Assembly (NCBI GenBank): GCA_016209155.1
Contig: JACQWU010000084.1
Location: forward strand, 1 to 7,551
Direction of reading: 5' to 3'
DNA length: 7,551 nt
DNA from: Candidatus Desantisiibacteriota bacterium
GTDB taxonomy: Bacteria > JACRDZ01
Made by a program: the position numbers and the translations under genes
Notes under the pieces: model-generated
Databases searched by the model: none
What the model was told of the DNA's origin: nothing
Seen by the model: only the letters and a program-made list of their open reading frames with translations
Part shown: one piece after another, positions 1 through 6,670 of the stretch
Layout: each line of letters begins with the position of its first letter
How positions within the stretch are numbered: the stretch's first letter is position 1

Positions 1-669
1 AATTTTGACGCTCATAACATTAAGTGGGAAAAAAGAGACATATTTATTATCAGCAAGGGGCATGGTTCAATTTCGTTTTACCCTATACTTGCGGATTTTG
101 GCTATTTTAATAAACATGAGCTGAGCAGGGTATGTAAAGAAGGTTCGTTCCTGGGCGGAATACCTGATCCTTTAATACCCGGATATGAGACGATGAATGG
201 TTCGCTGGGACATGGTCTGGGAGTAGCATGCGGTATTGCGCTGGCATTAAAAAAGAAAAAAAGGAAAGAAAGGGTTTTTGTGCTTATCGGTGATGGCGAG
301 TTATACGAAGGATCTGTATGGGAAGCTGTTATGTTTGCCGGTGAGCATAAACTGGACAACCTGATATTGATAATTGATAACAATAAAATCTGCATGCTTG
401 ATTTTTGTAAAAAAATTTTGGACATAGAACCTCTTGATGAGAAATTTAAAGTACATAAATGGACAGTTTCAAGAGTTAACGGTCATGATGTAGAAAAGTT
501 GTATAACTCTTTAGTAATACTGACAAAAGATAAAAGAAAAGAACCGAAAGTATTGATAGCAGATACAACCAAGGGCAAGGGAGTTAAGAGTCTTGAGAAA
601 GATTCCTTATGCCATATCAGGAGCTTAAAAGAAGAAGAGATAGATTTAATAATATCGGAGTTAAAATGA
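1..669 (+). CDS. Transketolase N-terminal subunit (5' partial)
   Basis: Thiamine-diphosphate (ThDP) binding half of a split transketolase, which moves two-carbon ketol units between sugar phosphates with its partner half. The reading frame is open from base 1, so the start lies outside the window; by family comparison roughly the first 50-60 residues are missing. Counting from base 1, the SKGHG motif at residues 19-23 carries the conserved His of the active site. GDG at 97-99 begins the ThDP/Mg motif, which closes at Asn128 (IDNN). Y-E-G at 102-104 and W-E-A follow the usual transketolase pattern. The frame stops at TGA 667-669 without any C-terminal domain, and the next gene starts inside this stop (ATGA), which fits a two-subunit enzyme. 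An A-rich stretch near 250-270 encodes a Lys/Arg cluster. Split transketolases occur in pentose phosphate metabolism and in specialised pathways; the substrate cannot be read from this sequence. Confidence 0.93.
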   Translation, partial: NFDAHNIKWEKRDIFIISKGHGSISFYPILADFGYFNKHELSRVCKEGSFLGGIPDPLIPGYETMNGSLGHGLGVACGIALALKKKKRKERVFVLIGDGELYEGSVWEAVMFAGEHKLDNLILIIDNNKICMLDFCKKILDIEPLDEKFKVHKWTVSRVNGHDVEKLYNSLVILTKDKRKEPKVLIADTTKGKGVKSLEKDSLCHIRSLKEEEIDLIISELK

Positions 670-1631
670 AGATTGAAAATAAAAAAGTAATGAGAGATGT
701 ATTAATTGAAAATATTTGTAACCGTATGCATGAAGATAAAAGTTTATTCTTTTTAACTGCTGATTTTGGAGCCCCGAAACTGGATAAACTAAAGGAAGAT
801 TTTAAAGACAGGTTTATAAATGTAGGTATTGCCGAGCAGAATTTAATAAATGTTTCAACCGGTTTAGCTTTAGAGGGTTTTACCGTGTATGCATACGCTA
901 TTGCTCCTTTTATTACAATGAGGGCATATGAACAGGTCCGAAATAATCTTTCACTATTATCGCAAATAAAAGAGATCAATATAAATATGATAGGTGTGGG
1001 TGCAGGTTTAAGCTACGATGTTTCAGGCCCGACTCATCACTGTCTGGAAGATATCAGCATAATGAGAACATTGCCCAATATTGATGTTTTTTCTCCGAGT
1101 GATTGGATGCTTGCCGGGAAATTTTTGGATTATTCGATAAAAGTAAAAAGGCCGAAATATATTAGATTAGACAGCAAGCCGCTGCCCCGAATTTATGAAG
1201 AAACAATGAATTTAGATTTGCAAAAAGGATTCTATGAGCTGGCAAAAGGAGAAAAAGTGTGTTTTGTTTCTACCGGATATGTGACACATACTGCTATAAA
1301 AGTAGTAAATAATTTAAAAAAAATCAATACTAATATCGGACTCATTGATATGTTTTTACTTAAACCATTCAATGAAGATTTATTTTATAAAACATTGAGT
1401 AAATATAATTGTATTATAACCATTGAAGAGGCATTCATCAATAAAGGCGGATTGGACAGCCTGGTTTCTATTGTACTCGAAAACAGGAATTCAAAAATAA
1501 AATTAAAAAGAATGGGATTTGAAGATAAACATGTTTTTGAAATGGGCGGCAGGGAACATCTGCATAGAATAAACGGCTTAGACGAAGAAACTATTGCTAA
1601 AAAAGTTAGAGATATACTAAAGGAAATATAA
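666..1631 (+). CDS. Transketolase C-terminal subunit
   Basis: Second half of the split transketolase, 321 residues, holding the pyrimidine-binding domain and the C-terminal domain. The GIAEQN motif carries the Glu that activates the ThDP aminopyrimidine ring. GPTHH-LED and YIRLD follow in the usual order, and the C-terminal domain shows STGYVTH, TIEEA and a GG-L glycine turn. I chose ATG 666 because it overlaps the upstream stop as ATGA, has GGAG at 657-660 five bases before it, and gives the normal family N-terminus. An in-frame ATG at 609 would only add residues read from within the upstream gene. The coupling implies equimolar synthesis with the N-terminal subunit. Stop TAA 1629-1631 overlaps the next start. 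The sequence is also related to the C-terminal part of DXP synthase, but the two-gene arrangement and the partner's motifs favour transketolase. Confidence 0.93.
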   Translation: MKIENKKVMRDVLIENICNRMHEDKSLFFLTADFGAPKLDKLKEDFKDRFINVGIAEQNLINVSTGLALEGFTVYAYAIAPFITMRAYEQVRNNLSLLSQIKEININMIGVGAGLSYDVSGPTHHCLEDISIMRTLPNIDVFSPSDWMLAGKFLDYSIKVKRPKYIRLDSKPLPRIYEETMNLDLQKGFYELAKGEKVCFVSTGYVTHTAIKVVNNLKKINTNIGLIDMFLLKPFNEDLFYKTLSKYNCIITIEEAFINKGGLDSLVSIVLENRNSKIKLKRMGFEDKHVFEMGGREHLHRINGLDEETIAKKVRDILKEI

Positions 1632-2884
1632 TGAATGGGAGAATCGATATTGTATTAGTTAATCCCGGTGACAGGAAACAGATCTATAAGGATTTAGATA
1701 AAGATTATTCAGCTATTGAACCCCCCTTTTGGATTGCAGTAATTGCGGCTTTTTTGAGGAATAATAAATTTAATGTGGTAATTCTGGATTCCAACGCTGA
1801 AAATATTTCACCTGATGAAACCGCTGAGAAAATAAATCAGATTAATCCGTTATTATCGGCAGTAATAGTCTATGGTTCTCAGCCGTCTGCGTCAACACAC
1901 AATATGACAATTGCAGGGAAAATTTGTAAAGCAATAAAAAAAAATACTTCTGTAAAGGTAGCGATCGGAGGTCTTCATCCGTCAGCATTGCCTGAAAGAA
2001 CAATAAAAGAAGAAAGCGTGGATTTCGTAATAGAGGGAGAGGGTCCCTTTACATTAAAAAATCTCCTCGAAGTATTAAGGTCTGAAGGAAATGATTATTC
2101 CGGTATCAGGGGTTTATGGTATCGCGAAAATAATATTATTTTAAATAATCCGAGAGCGCCTCTTATAAACAATCTTGATGAAGGTCTGCCTATTGCTGCA
2201 TGGGATTTGCTTCCGATGAAAAAATATAAGGCGCATAACTGGCATTGTTTTGATGATATTGAAAATAGAATGCCGTATGGAGCTGTTTATACGAGCCTGG
2301 GATGCCCTTATTCCTGTGTTTTTTGCTGTATTAATGCGCCGTTCGGTAAACCCGGTATACGTTATAGAAGTCCTGAACTGGTTGTTGAAGAAATAGGAAT
2401 ATTAGTAACTAAATACGGGATAAAAAATATTAAAATTGTTGATGAGTTGTTTGTTTTAAGCCAGAAGCATTATATGACAATAGTTGATTTATTGCTTAAG
2501 AAAAATTATGACCTGAATTTTTGGGTATATGCAAGGGTGGATACTATAAAATTTGAAAATTTAACGAAAATGAAAAAAGCCGGGATTAACTGGATTGCAT
2601 TGGGTATTGAAACAGCAAATCCGGAGGTAAGAGACGGCGCGGAAAAAAGAATGAGAGTTAAGGATATTAAAAATGTTGTGCGTGAAATACAAAATGCAGG
2701 TATCAGTGTAATAGGTAATTATATTTTCGGTTTACCTGAAGACAATTTAAATACAATGCAGGAAACTCTTGACATGGCAATGGATCTAAACTGTGAGTTT
2801 GCTAACTTTTATTGCGCTATGGCATATCCGGGATCAAAGCTTTATGATATAGCTATAAGAGAGGGCTGGCAGCTCCCGAAATAA
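1631..2884 (+). CDS. B12-binding-like radical SAM protein, C-terminus truncated
   Basis: Radical SAM enzyme of 417 residues with an N-terminal cobalamin-binding-like domain (about 1-150; PPFWIAVIAAFLR, IGGLHP, EGEGP). No DxHxxG motif is visible, so any cobalamin would be bound without the lower His ligand. The radical SAM core begins near residue 220; the cluster motif CPYSCVFC supplies Cys225, Cys229 and Cys232. The start is ATG 1631, overlapping the upstream TAA by one base, with AAGGA about 6 bases before it, so it is translated as the third gene of the transketolase operon. The protein ends at EGWQLPK. From memory, relatives continue with W-S-G-Y-SQ and then some 50 or more further residues, so the 3' end appears to be lost where the sequence switches to the converging gene. 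The reaction is unknown; relatives include methyltransferases and other C-C chemistry enzymes, and a sugar or lipid modification would fit the neighbours. Activity after truncation is uncertain because the SAM core is nearly complete. Confidence 0.85.
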   Translation: MNGRIDIVLVNPGDRKQIYKDLDKDYSAIEPPFWIAVIAAFLRNNKFNVVILDSNAENISPDETAEKINQINPLLSAVIVYGSQPSASTHNMTIAGKICKAIKKNTSVKVAIGGLHPSALPERTIKEESVDFVIEGEGPFTLKNLLEVLRSEGNDYSGIRGLWYRENNIILNNPRAPLINNLDEGLPIAAWDLLPMKKYKAHNWHCFDDIENRMPYGAVYTSLGCPYSCVFCCINAPFGKPGIRYRSPELVVEEIGILVTKYGIKNIKIVDELFVLSQKHYMTIVDLLLKKNYDLNFWVYARVDTIKFENLTKMKKAGINWIALGIETANPEVRDGAEKRMRVKDIKNVVREIQNAGISVIGNYIFGLPEDNLNTMQETLDMAMDLNCEFANFYCAMAYPGSKLYDIAIREGWQLPK

Positions 2885-3805
2885 AAATGTTTTTTCGATA
2901 GAGATTTCAGGCTCCCAGCCTGTTTCTTTTTTAAATTTATCTGTGCAGGGTATTTGCAACGTTACATCAGAAGGTCTCATTAATGCAGGATCTATTTTAA
3001 TTTCAAATTTGGTTTTGGAAAATGATAATAATATATCCAGAGATTCACCGATTGTCATTGTTCTATTGCCGCCTATATTATATACATCGCCATGTTTTCC
3101 TTTTTGGACCATTATCCAGTATGCCCTGACAGCATCTCTTACATCGCAGAATGTGCGGACGGATTTTAAGTTTCCGACTCTGATTATAGAACTTGTGAGT
3201 CCTAATTCTCCGGATGCAACCTGCTTTGCAAAAAAAGACATGGCAAATACGTCACCCCGGCGCGGTCCGGTATGCGTGAACATTCTTGTGCGGATTGTTT
3301 TCATTCCGTATGACAGCCAATACTGCAATGCAACCATATCCTCGCCTACTTTACTAACAGCATAGGGGGAAGCCGGTCTGAAAGGACAGGTTTCTTTGAT
3401 AGGTACATCTGCTTCAGTAACCTGTCCATATACTTCTGATGATGAGCATATATGAATTATAGGATCTATTTCTAATATTCTGACTGCTTCAAGCAAATTC
3501 GTTGTTCCGATAACATTTGTCCATAATGTATGAATAGGGGAATTAAAGCTTGTTAAAACATAACTTTGTGCTGCTAAATGGAAAATAACATCCGGTTTTA
3601 CAGCTTTAAAATGTCTGATTAATGCGCTCAAATCACAAAGGTCTGCATCAAGGAGAGAGATCTTATTGTAAATTTTTTCAAGATTATCTTTAGGGCTTCT
3701 CCACCTGCATAGACCATAGATGTCATGACCTTCATTTAAATTTAAAATGTATTCTGCAAGATGACTTCCAACAAATCCTGTCACACCTGTAATCAATACT
3801 TTCAC
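2834..3805 (-). CDS. NAD(P)-dependent sugar epimerase/dehydratase, GDP-mannose 4,6-dehydratase-like, altered C-terminus
   Basis: Extended SDR enzyme acting on a nucleotide sugar, 323 residues from the chosen start. The Rossmann motif is G7-V-T-G10-F-V-G13. SSSEVYG at 121-127 holds the catalytic Ser/Glu region, and Y148-A-V-S-K152 is the Tyr-Lys pair. RPSD at 277-280 followed by a K-E-T-G-W helix is typical of GDP-mannose dehydratases and GDP-4-keto-6-deoxymannose reductases. I chose GTG 3805 over ATG 3820: GGAGG lies 8 bases before the GTG, no Shine-Dalgarno precedes the ATG, and the GTG gives the family N-terminus (M-K-V-L-I-T-G). The gene begins 20 bases after the nucleotidyltransferase stop, forming an operon. 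Residues 308-323 (after SIEKTF) do not resemble the family and are read antisense through the radical SAM gene, so the normal last 10-20 residues are missing. Loss of this short helix may not abolish activity. Dehydratase versus reductase or epimerase cannot be decided here. Confidence 0.88.
   Translation of the reverse strand: MKVLITGVTGFVGSHLAEYILNLNEGHDIYGLCRWRSPKDNLEKIYNKISLLDADLCDLSALIRHFKAVKPDVIFHLAAQSYVLTSFNSPIHTLWTNVIGTTNLLEAVRILEIDPIIHICSSSEVYGQVTEADVPIKETCPFRPASPYAVSKVGEDMVALQYWLSYGMKTIRTRMFTHTGPRRGDVFAMSFFAKQVASGELGLTSSIIRVGNLKSVRTFCDVRDAVRAYWIMVQKGKHGDVYNIGGNRTMTIGESLDILLSFSKTKFEIKIDPALMRPSDVTLQIPCTDKFKKETGWEPEISIEKTFLFRELPALSYSYIIKL
2864..2920. repeat. Imperfect inverted repeat over the convergent joint
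   Basis: The left arm is 2864-2882 (GGCTGGCAGCTCCCGAAAT) and the right arm is 2904-2920 (ATTTCAGGCTCCCAGCC). The reverse complement of the right arm matches the left arm apart from two substitutions and a two-base gap. The 21-base spacer contains A-runs and T-runs that can pair further (CGAAA...TTTCG). On the plus strand the right arm is followed by TGTTTCTTTTTT, so it could act as a terminator for the left operon. Both arms lie within coding codons (G-W-Q and G-W-E), so chance similarity is possible. Confidence 0.5.
2879..2887. other. Putative rearrangement or chimera joint
   Basis: Both flanking genes lose family resemblance here. The plus-strand radical SAM gene ends after codon 2879-2881 (Lys) at TAA 2882-2884. 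The minus-strand SDR is family-like through the Phe codon at 2887-2885, then runs antisense into the radical SAM gene. Normal convergent genes would each have their own C-terminus and some spacer. The joint lies in the A-rich tract AAATAAAAA, so a few bases could belong to either side. Confidence 0.6.
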
Positions 3806-3818
3806 AAAGTTATCCTCC
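3803..3818 (-). promoter_or_regulatory. Shine-Dalgarno deciding the GTG start of the SDR gene
   Basis: Reading the minus strand, GGAGGA (3818-3813) is followed by TAACTTT and then GTG (3805-3803). The gap from GGAGG to GTG is 8 bases. The upstream in-frame ATG (3820-3818) has only an A/T run before it and itself overlaps this site, so it is the less likely start. Confidence 0.75.
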
Positions 3819-3825
3819 ATATTTT

Positions 3826-4545
3826 TTATTTTTTAAAGTTTTCTGCAATAATAATATCTTCCGGTGAATTTACATTTATATATTTATCACTAATAATAAA
3901 TGATTTTACAACTTTTCCATCATCAATAGCGCATTGCAGTAAATCAGGGAATTCTTTTTCTTTTCTTATATGATGTATTGGTGTGAAATCAATATAATTA
4001 AATATTTCATTTTTAAATATACAATTACCCGTACCCATATAATTATTAAGCGGATTATGCGGTTTTTCCACCAGTCTATATATTGTATTTTCATTATCCT
4101 GAACAAGTGTATAAGTTTTTTTTATTAAATTTTTGTCATCAACCCATAAAATACCGCATATTGCAAATATATCATTTTTTTTAAACTCATTGATCATTTC
4201 CTGATGTTTTGAGTTAACTGATATTTCATCTCCGAGTAATAGTAAAAAATCATCCCCTGAAATAGTCTCTTTAGCGCATTCCATTGCATGAACAAGACCT
4301 CTCTGCTCAGGTTGAATAACATATTTCAGCCTTTTATTCTTATATTTAATGCCATAGGTATTAATTATCTCCTCAGCCCTGTATCCGACCACAATAATGA
4401 TTTCATTAATATCAGTATTTGAAGCATAGTCAAGACTATTTTCAATAAGAGGTCTGCCGTTTACCATAATCATGCATTTATTTTTTGAGCTGGAAAGCTC
4501 ATCGAGCCTTTTACCTCTGCCGCCTGCCAGAATTAATGCTTTCAT
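3826..4545 (-). CDS. Sugar-1-phosphate nucleotidyltransferase
   Basis: GT-A fold NTP-transferase, 239 residues, joining a sugar-1-phosphate to a nucleoside triphosphate to give an NDP-sugar and pyrophosphate. The N-terminal LAGGRGKRL signature (residues 6-14) binds the NTP phosphates, and Lys23 corresponds to the conserved signature Lys. GDE at 105-107 supplies the metal-binding Asp106. EKP at 160-162 and GTGNCIF at 171-177 are the sugar-site elements, and NVNSPEDI near 225-232 is the closing motif. At 239 residues it is a single catalytic domain without the left-handed beta-helix of GlmU-type enzymes. The start ATG 4545 has AAGGAGA six bases upstream. It is the first gene of the minus-strand operon, downstream of a good promoter, and is followed after 20 bases by a GDP-mannose-dehydratase-like gene. 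Supplying GDP-mannose would be logical, but glucose-1-phosphate or another sugar phosphate is equally possible from the motifs alone. Confidence 0.88.
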   Translation of the reverse strand: MKALILAGGRGKRLDELSSSKNKCMIMVNGRPLIENSLDYASNTDINEIIIVVGYRAEEIINTYGIKYKNKRLKYVIQPEQRGLVHAMECAKETISGDDFLLLLGDEISVNSKHQEMINEFKKNDIFAICGILWVDDKNLIKKTYTLVQDNENTIYRLVEKPHNPLNNYMGTGNCIFKNEIFNYIDFTPIHHIRKEKEFPDLLQCAIDDGKVVKSFIISDKYINVNSPEDIIIAENFKK

Positions 4546-4636
4546 TATATTTCTCCTTGCATAAAATGGAAATTAATGTTATTATATTATAGTTGGGTTA
4601 AATTTAAGATAAAGCATCTATATCTATTTATTGGCT

Positions 4637-4666
4637 ATAATACACTGATTTAAGCTTTAATGTCAA
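4637..4666 (-). promoter_or_regulatory. Sigma-70-type promoter for the nucleotidyltransferase-SDR operon
   Basis: On the minus strand, TTGACA (4666-4661, exact consensus) is followed by an 18-base spacer and TATTAT (4642-4637, five of six to consensus). Transcription would start near 4630, leaving a leader of about 85 bases before ATG 4545. No operator or riboswitch fold was recognised in that leader. Confidence 0.6.
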
Positions 4667-4675
4667 TTTATATAT

Positions 4676-4699
4676 CTGCCTGTCTGTCCATCTGCCCCT
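4676..4699. repeat. Degenerate 8-base tandem repeat
   Basis: Three head-to-tail units, CTGCCTGT, CTGTCCAT and CTGCCCCT, sit in the divergent intergenic region between the nucleotidyltransferase and htpG. They lie just upstream of the minus-strand promoter's -35 box and could be a binding site or slippage relic. TGTCTG at 4681-4686 can pair with CAGACA at 4705-4710. Confidence 0.4.
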
Positions 4700-4705
4700 A
4701 AATTC

Positions 4706-4726
4706 AGACATTAGACCATAGACTAT
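4706..4726. repeat. Degenerate 7-base tandem repeat (AGACNNT)
   Basis: Three units, AGACATT, AGACCAT and AGACTAT, run head to tail and are followed by a partial AG. The remainder of 4546-4797 is A/T-rich and holds the two promoters and the ribosome binding sites, with no gene recognised in either strand. Confidence 0.4.
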
Positions 4727-4740
4727 AGGTTAAAATCTAT

Positions 4741-4769
4741 TTGTAATTTATTAATAAGTCATCTAAAAT
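4741..4769 (+). promoter_or_regulatory. Possible promoter for htpG
   Basis: TTGTAA (4741-4746, four of six to TTGACA), a 17-base spacer and TAAAAT (4764-4769, five of six to TATAAT) lie about 28 bases before the htpG start. In such A/T-rich sequence this can arise by chance. No CIRCE inverted repeat (TTAGCACTC-N9-GAGTGCTAA) was seen, so HrcA control is not supported. Confidence 0.35.
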
Positions 4770-4797
4770 TTAAAAATATAAAAAACAGGAGGATAAA

Positions 4798-6651
4798 ATG
4801 GAAGAAAAGGGAACCAAAAAACATGAATACGAATATAAAGCCGAGATGAAGCAGCTTTTGGATATTATTATCCATTCACTTTACACGCACCCGGAGGTTT
4901 TTTTGCGTGAACTTATTTCGAATGCTTCTGATGCTTTGAATAAGGTAAGATTCAAAAAACTAACAGAAGAAAATATTTTAGATCCGGATAGCGAATTGGG
5001 AATAAAAATTGATTTTGATTCTGAAAAACATACTTTTTCAATTGAAGATAATGGGATAGGAATGACAGAGGAAGACCTTATTAATAACATAGGCACAGTG
5101 GCGAAATCCGGAACAATTGAATTTGTAAAAAAGCTGAAAGAAGAGAATAAACCTTTTGATGAAAACCTGATAGGTAAATTCGGAGTAGGATTTTATTCCG
5201 TTTTTATGGTTACGGACGAAGTTACGATTGAAACACGTTATTTGAACAAAAGTTCAAAAGGCTATAGCTGGAAGTCAAAAGGCGAAGGGACATATACAAT
5301 TGAGGAAATTGATAAAAAGGAAAGAGGCACTAAAATTTTTTTTAAACTAAAGGACTCTGCTTTAGAATTTTCTGAAGAATATAGAATAAAGGAGATAATA
5401 AACAAATATTCCAATTTTGTTGATTTTCCGGTTTTTTTGAAAAAAGAAAAAATTAATACAGTAAGCGCACTATGGTACAGGAAATCAGGCGATCTTAAAG
5501 ATACTGAACTTAATGAATTTTATAAATTTATATCCGATGATTTTGAAGAACCGCTTGCTCATCTTCATATTTCTGTCGAAGGTACTGTGAATTTCAAAGC
5601 GCTTTTATTTATTCCAAAGTCAGCTCCAATGGATTTTTTAAGAACAAGAGATGTTAAATCAATTAATCTTTATTCAAATAAAATTTTAATTCAGGATGAT
5701 TGCAAAGAAGCCCTTCCAGAATATTTGAGATTTGTGAAAGGTGTGGTTGATTCTATAGATCTGCCTTTGAATGTTTCACGTGAAGTAACGCAAAAAAGCC
5801 CCGCAATGTCCAAAATAAAAAATGCGATAACCGCAAAAATTTTATCATTTTTACAGGAAATTGCAAATAATGAACCGCAAAAATATAAGGAGTTTTATAA
5901 AAATTTTGGTCCGCTCCTAAAAACAGGAATAAATACGGATTTTTCAAGCAGAGATAAAATTATAGAACTTTTAAGATTTGAATCAACCTTATTGAAAAAA
6001 GACGAACTGACTTCCTTGAAAGAGTATGTGTCTCGCATAAAAGAAAATCAGAAAGAAATATATTATGTTTCGGGTGAAAAAAGAGAAGAACTTGAAAAAA
6101 ATCCTAATCTGGAATATTTCAGAAAAAACAGTATTGAGGTTTTGCTTTTAACAGAACCGGTTGATATCTTTATTGTTCCTACACTTATGGAATATGATAA
6201 AAAGCATCTAAAATCAATTGAGAAGGCAGATATCGATCTTGCACCTGAAGATAAAATAGAAAAACCCGATGATAATCTTTCAAAATCGTTGATATCACTC
6301 TTTAAGGAAACATTAAAAGATAAAGTGGAAGATGTTGTATCTTCAAAGAGACTTGTTGATTCAGCCGTAACTTTAGTTGTAGGGAAAAATGCACTGGATC
6401 CTCAGCTCGAAAAAATGATGAAAATGATGAATAAGGGAAGCGTCGATTCAAAAAAAATATTGGAAGTAAATTTGTCTCATCCTTTAATCCGAAATCTATC
6501 TAAGATTTACATCGCTGATTCAAACAGTCCTTTATTAAAAAAATGCATATTTCAGTTATATGACGGAGCTTTATTTTTGGACGGTACTCTGCCCTCATCA
6601 TCTGATTTCATAAAGCGAATGACAGAGTTGATGGAAGATGCTACGGATTGA
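4798..6651 (+). CDS. htpG: Chaperone HtpG (bacterial Hsp90)
   Basis: Cytosolic ATP-dependent chaperone that works as a dimer in late folding and remodelling of client proteins, usually with DnaK. It is 617 residues long, close to the E. coli length, and appears complete. The N-terminal GHKL ATPase domain has E38-L-I-S-N42 (catalytic Glu and Mg-binding Asn), D84-NGIGM, GTVAKSG at 99-105 and G126-KFGVGFYS forming the lid and phosphate contacts. The middle domain contains DLPLNVSRE with Arg328, the residue that reaches the ATP gamma-phosphate. The C-terminal dimerisation domain covers roughly the last 120 residues and ends in an acidic stretch, without the eukaryotic MEEVD tail. The start ATG 4798 has a strong AGGAGG (4787-4792) five bases upstream. 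The gene stands alone: it is divergent from the nucleotidyltransferase and followed by a hairpin repeat. Base composition resembles the neighbouring genes. Nothing is visibly broken. Confidence 0.98.
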   Translation: MEEKGTKKHEYEYKAEMKQLLDIIIHSLYTHPEVFLRELISNASDALNKVRFKKLTEENILDPDSELGIKIDFDSEKHTFSIEDNGIGMTEEDLINNIGTVAKSGTIEFVKKLKEENKPFDENLIGKFGVGFYSVFMVTDEVTIETRYLNKSSKGYSWKSKGEGTYTIEEIDKKERGTKIFFKLKDSALEFSEEYRIKEIINKYSNFVDFPVFLKKEKINTVSALWYRKSGDLKDTELNEFYKFISDDFEEPLAHLHISVEGTVNFKALLFIPKSAPMDFLRTRDVKSINLYSNKILIQDDCKEALPEYLRFVKGVVDSIDLPLNVSREVTQKSPAMSKIKNAITAKILSFLQEIANNEPQKYKEFYKNFGPLLKTGINTDFSSRDKIIELLRFESTLLKKDELTSLKEYVSRIKENQKEIYYVSGEKREELEKNPNLEYFRKNSIEVLLLTEPVDIFIVPTLMEYDKKHLKSIEKADIDLAPEDKIEKPDDNLSKSLISLFKETLKDKVEDVVSSKRLVDSAVTLVVGKNALDPQLEKMMKMMNKGSVDSKKILEVNLSHPLIRNLSKIYIADSNSPLLKKCIFQLYDGALFLDGTLPSSSDFIKRMTELMEDATD

Positions 6652-6670
6652 GACAAATGATGGATATTTA

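Noticed and set aside
609-665. Upstream ATG extension of the transketolase C-terminal subunit
   Set aside because: It lies inside the coding end of the N-terminal subunit, gives a basic non-family leader, and ATG 666 has the ATGA overlap and a Shine-Dalgarno.
102-979. Minus-strand open frames at 102-425 and 617-979
   Set aside because: Antisense to the well-supported transketolase genes; composition is Ser/Leu/Phe-rich, as expected for shadows of coding sequence.
2943-3365. Plus-strand open frame of 140 codons
   Set aside because: Antisense shadow of the SDR gene; no family resemblance and no convincing ribosome binding site.
3761-3973. Plus-strand frame of 70 codons across the SDR-nucleotidyltransferase border
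   Set aside because: It runs antisense across two genes and the 20-base spacer, with no recognisable product.
4546-4797. CIRCE or sigma-32-type heat-shock element before htpG
   Set aside because: No TTAGCACTC/GAGTGCTAA pair was found, and the CCCCTAAAT at about 4695 lacks a matching -35 box at proper spacing.
4881-5947. Minus-strand open frames inside htpG (4881-5096, 5753-5947)
   Set aside because: Antisense to intact, highly conserved htpG; no independent signals.
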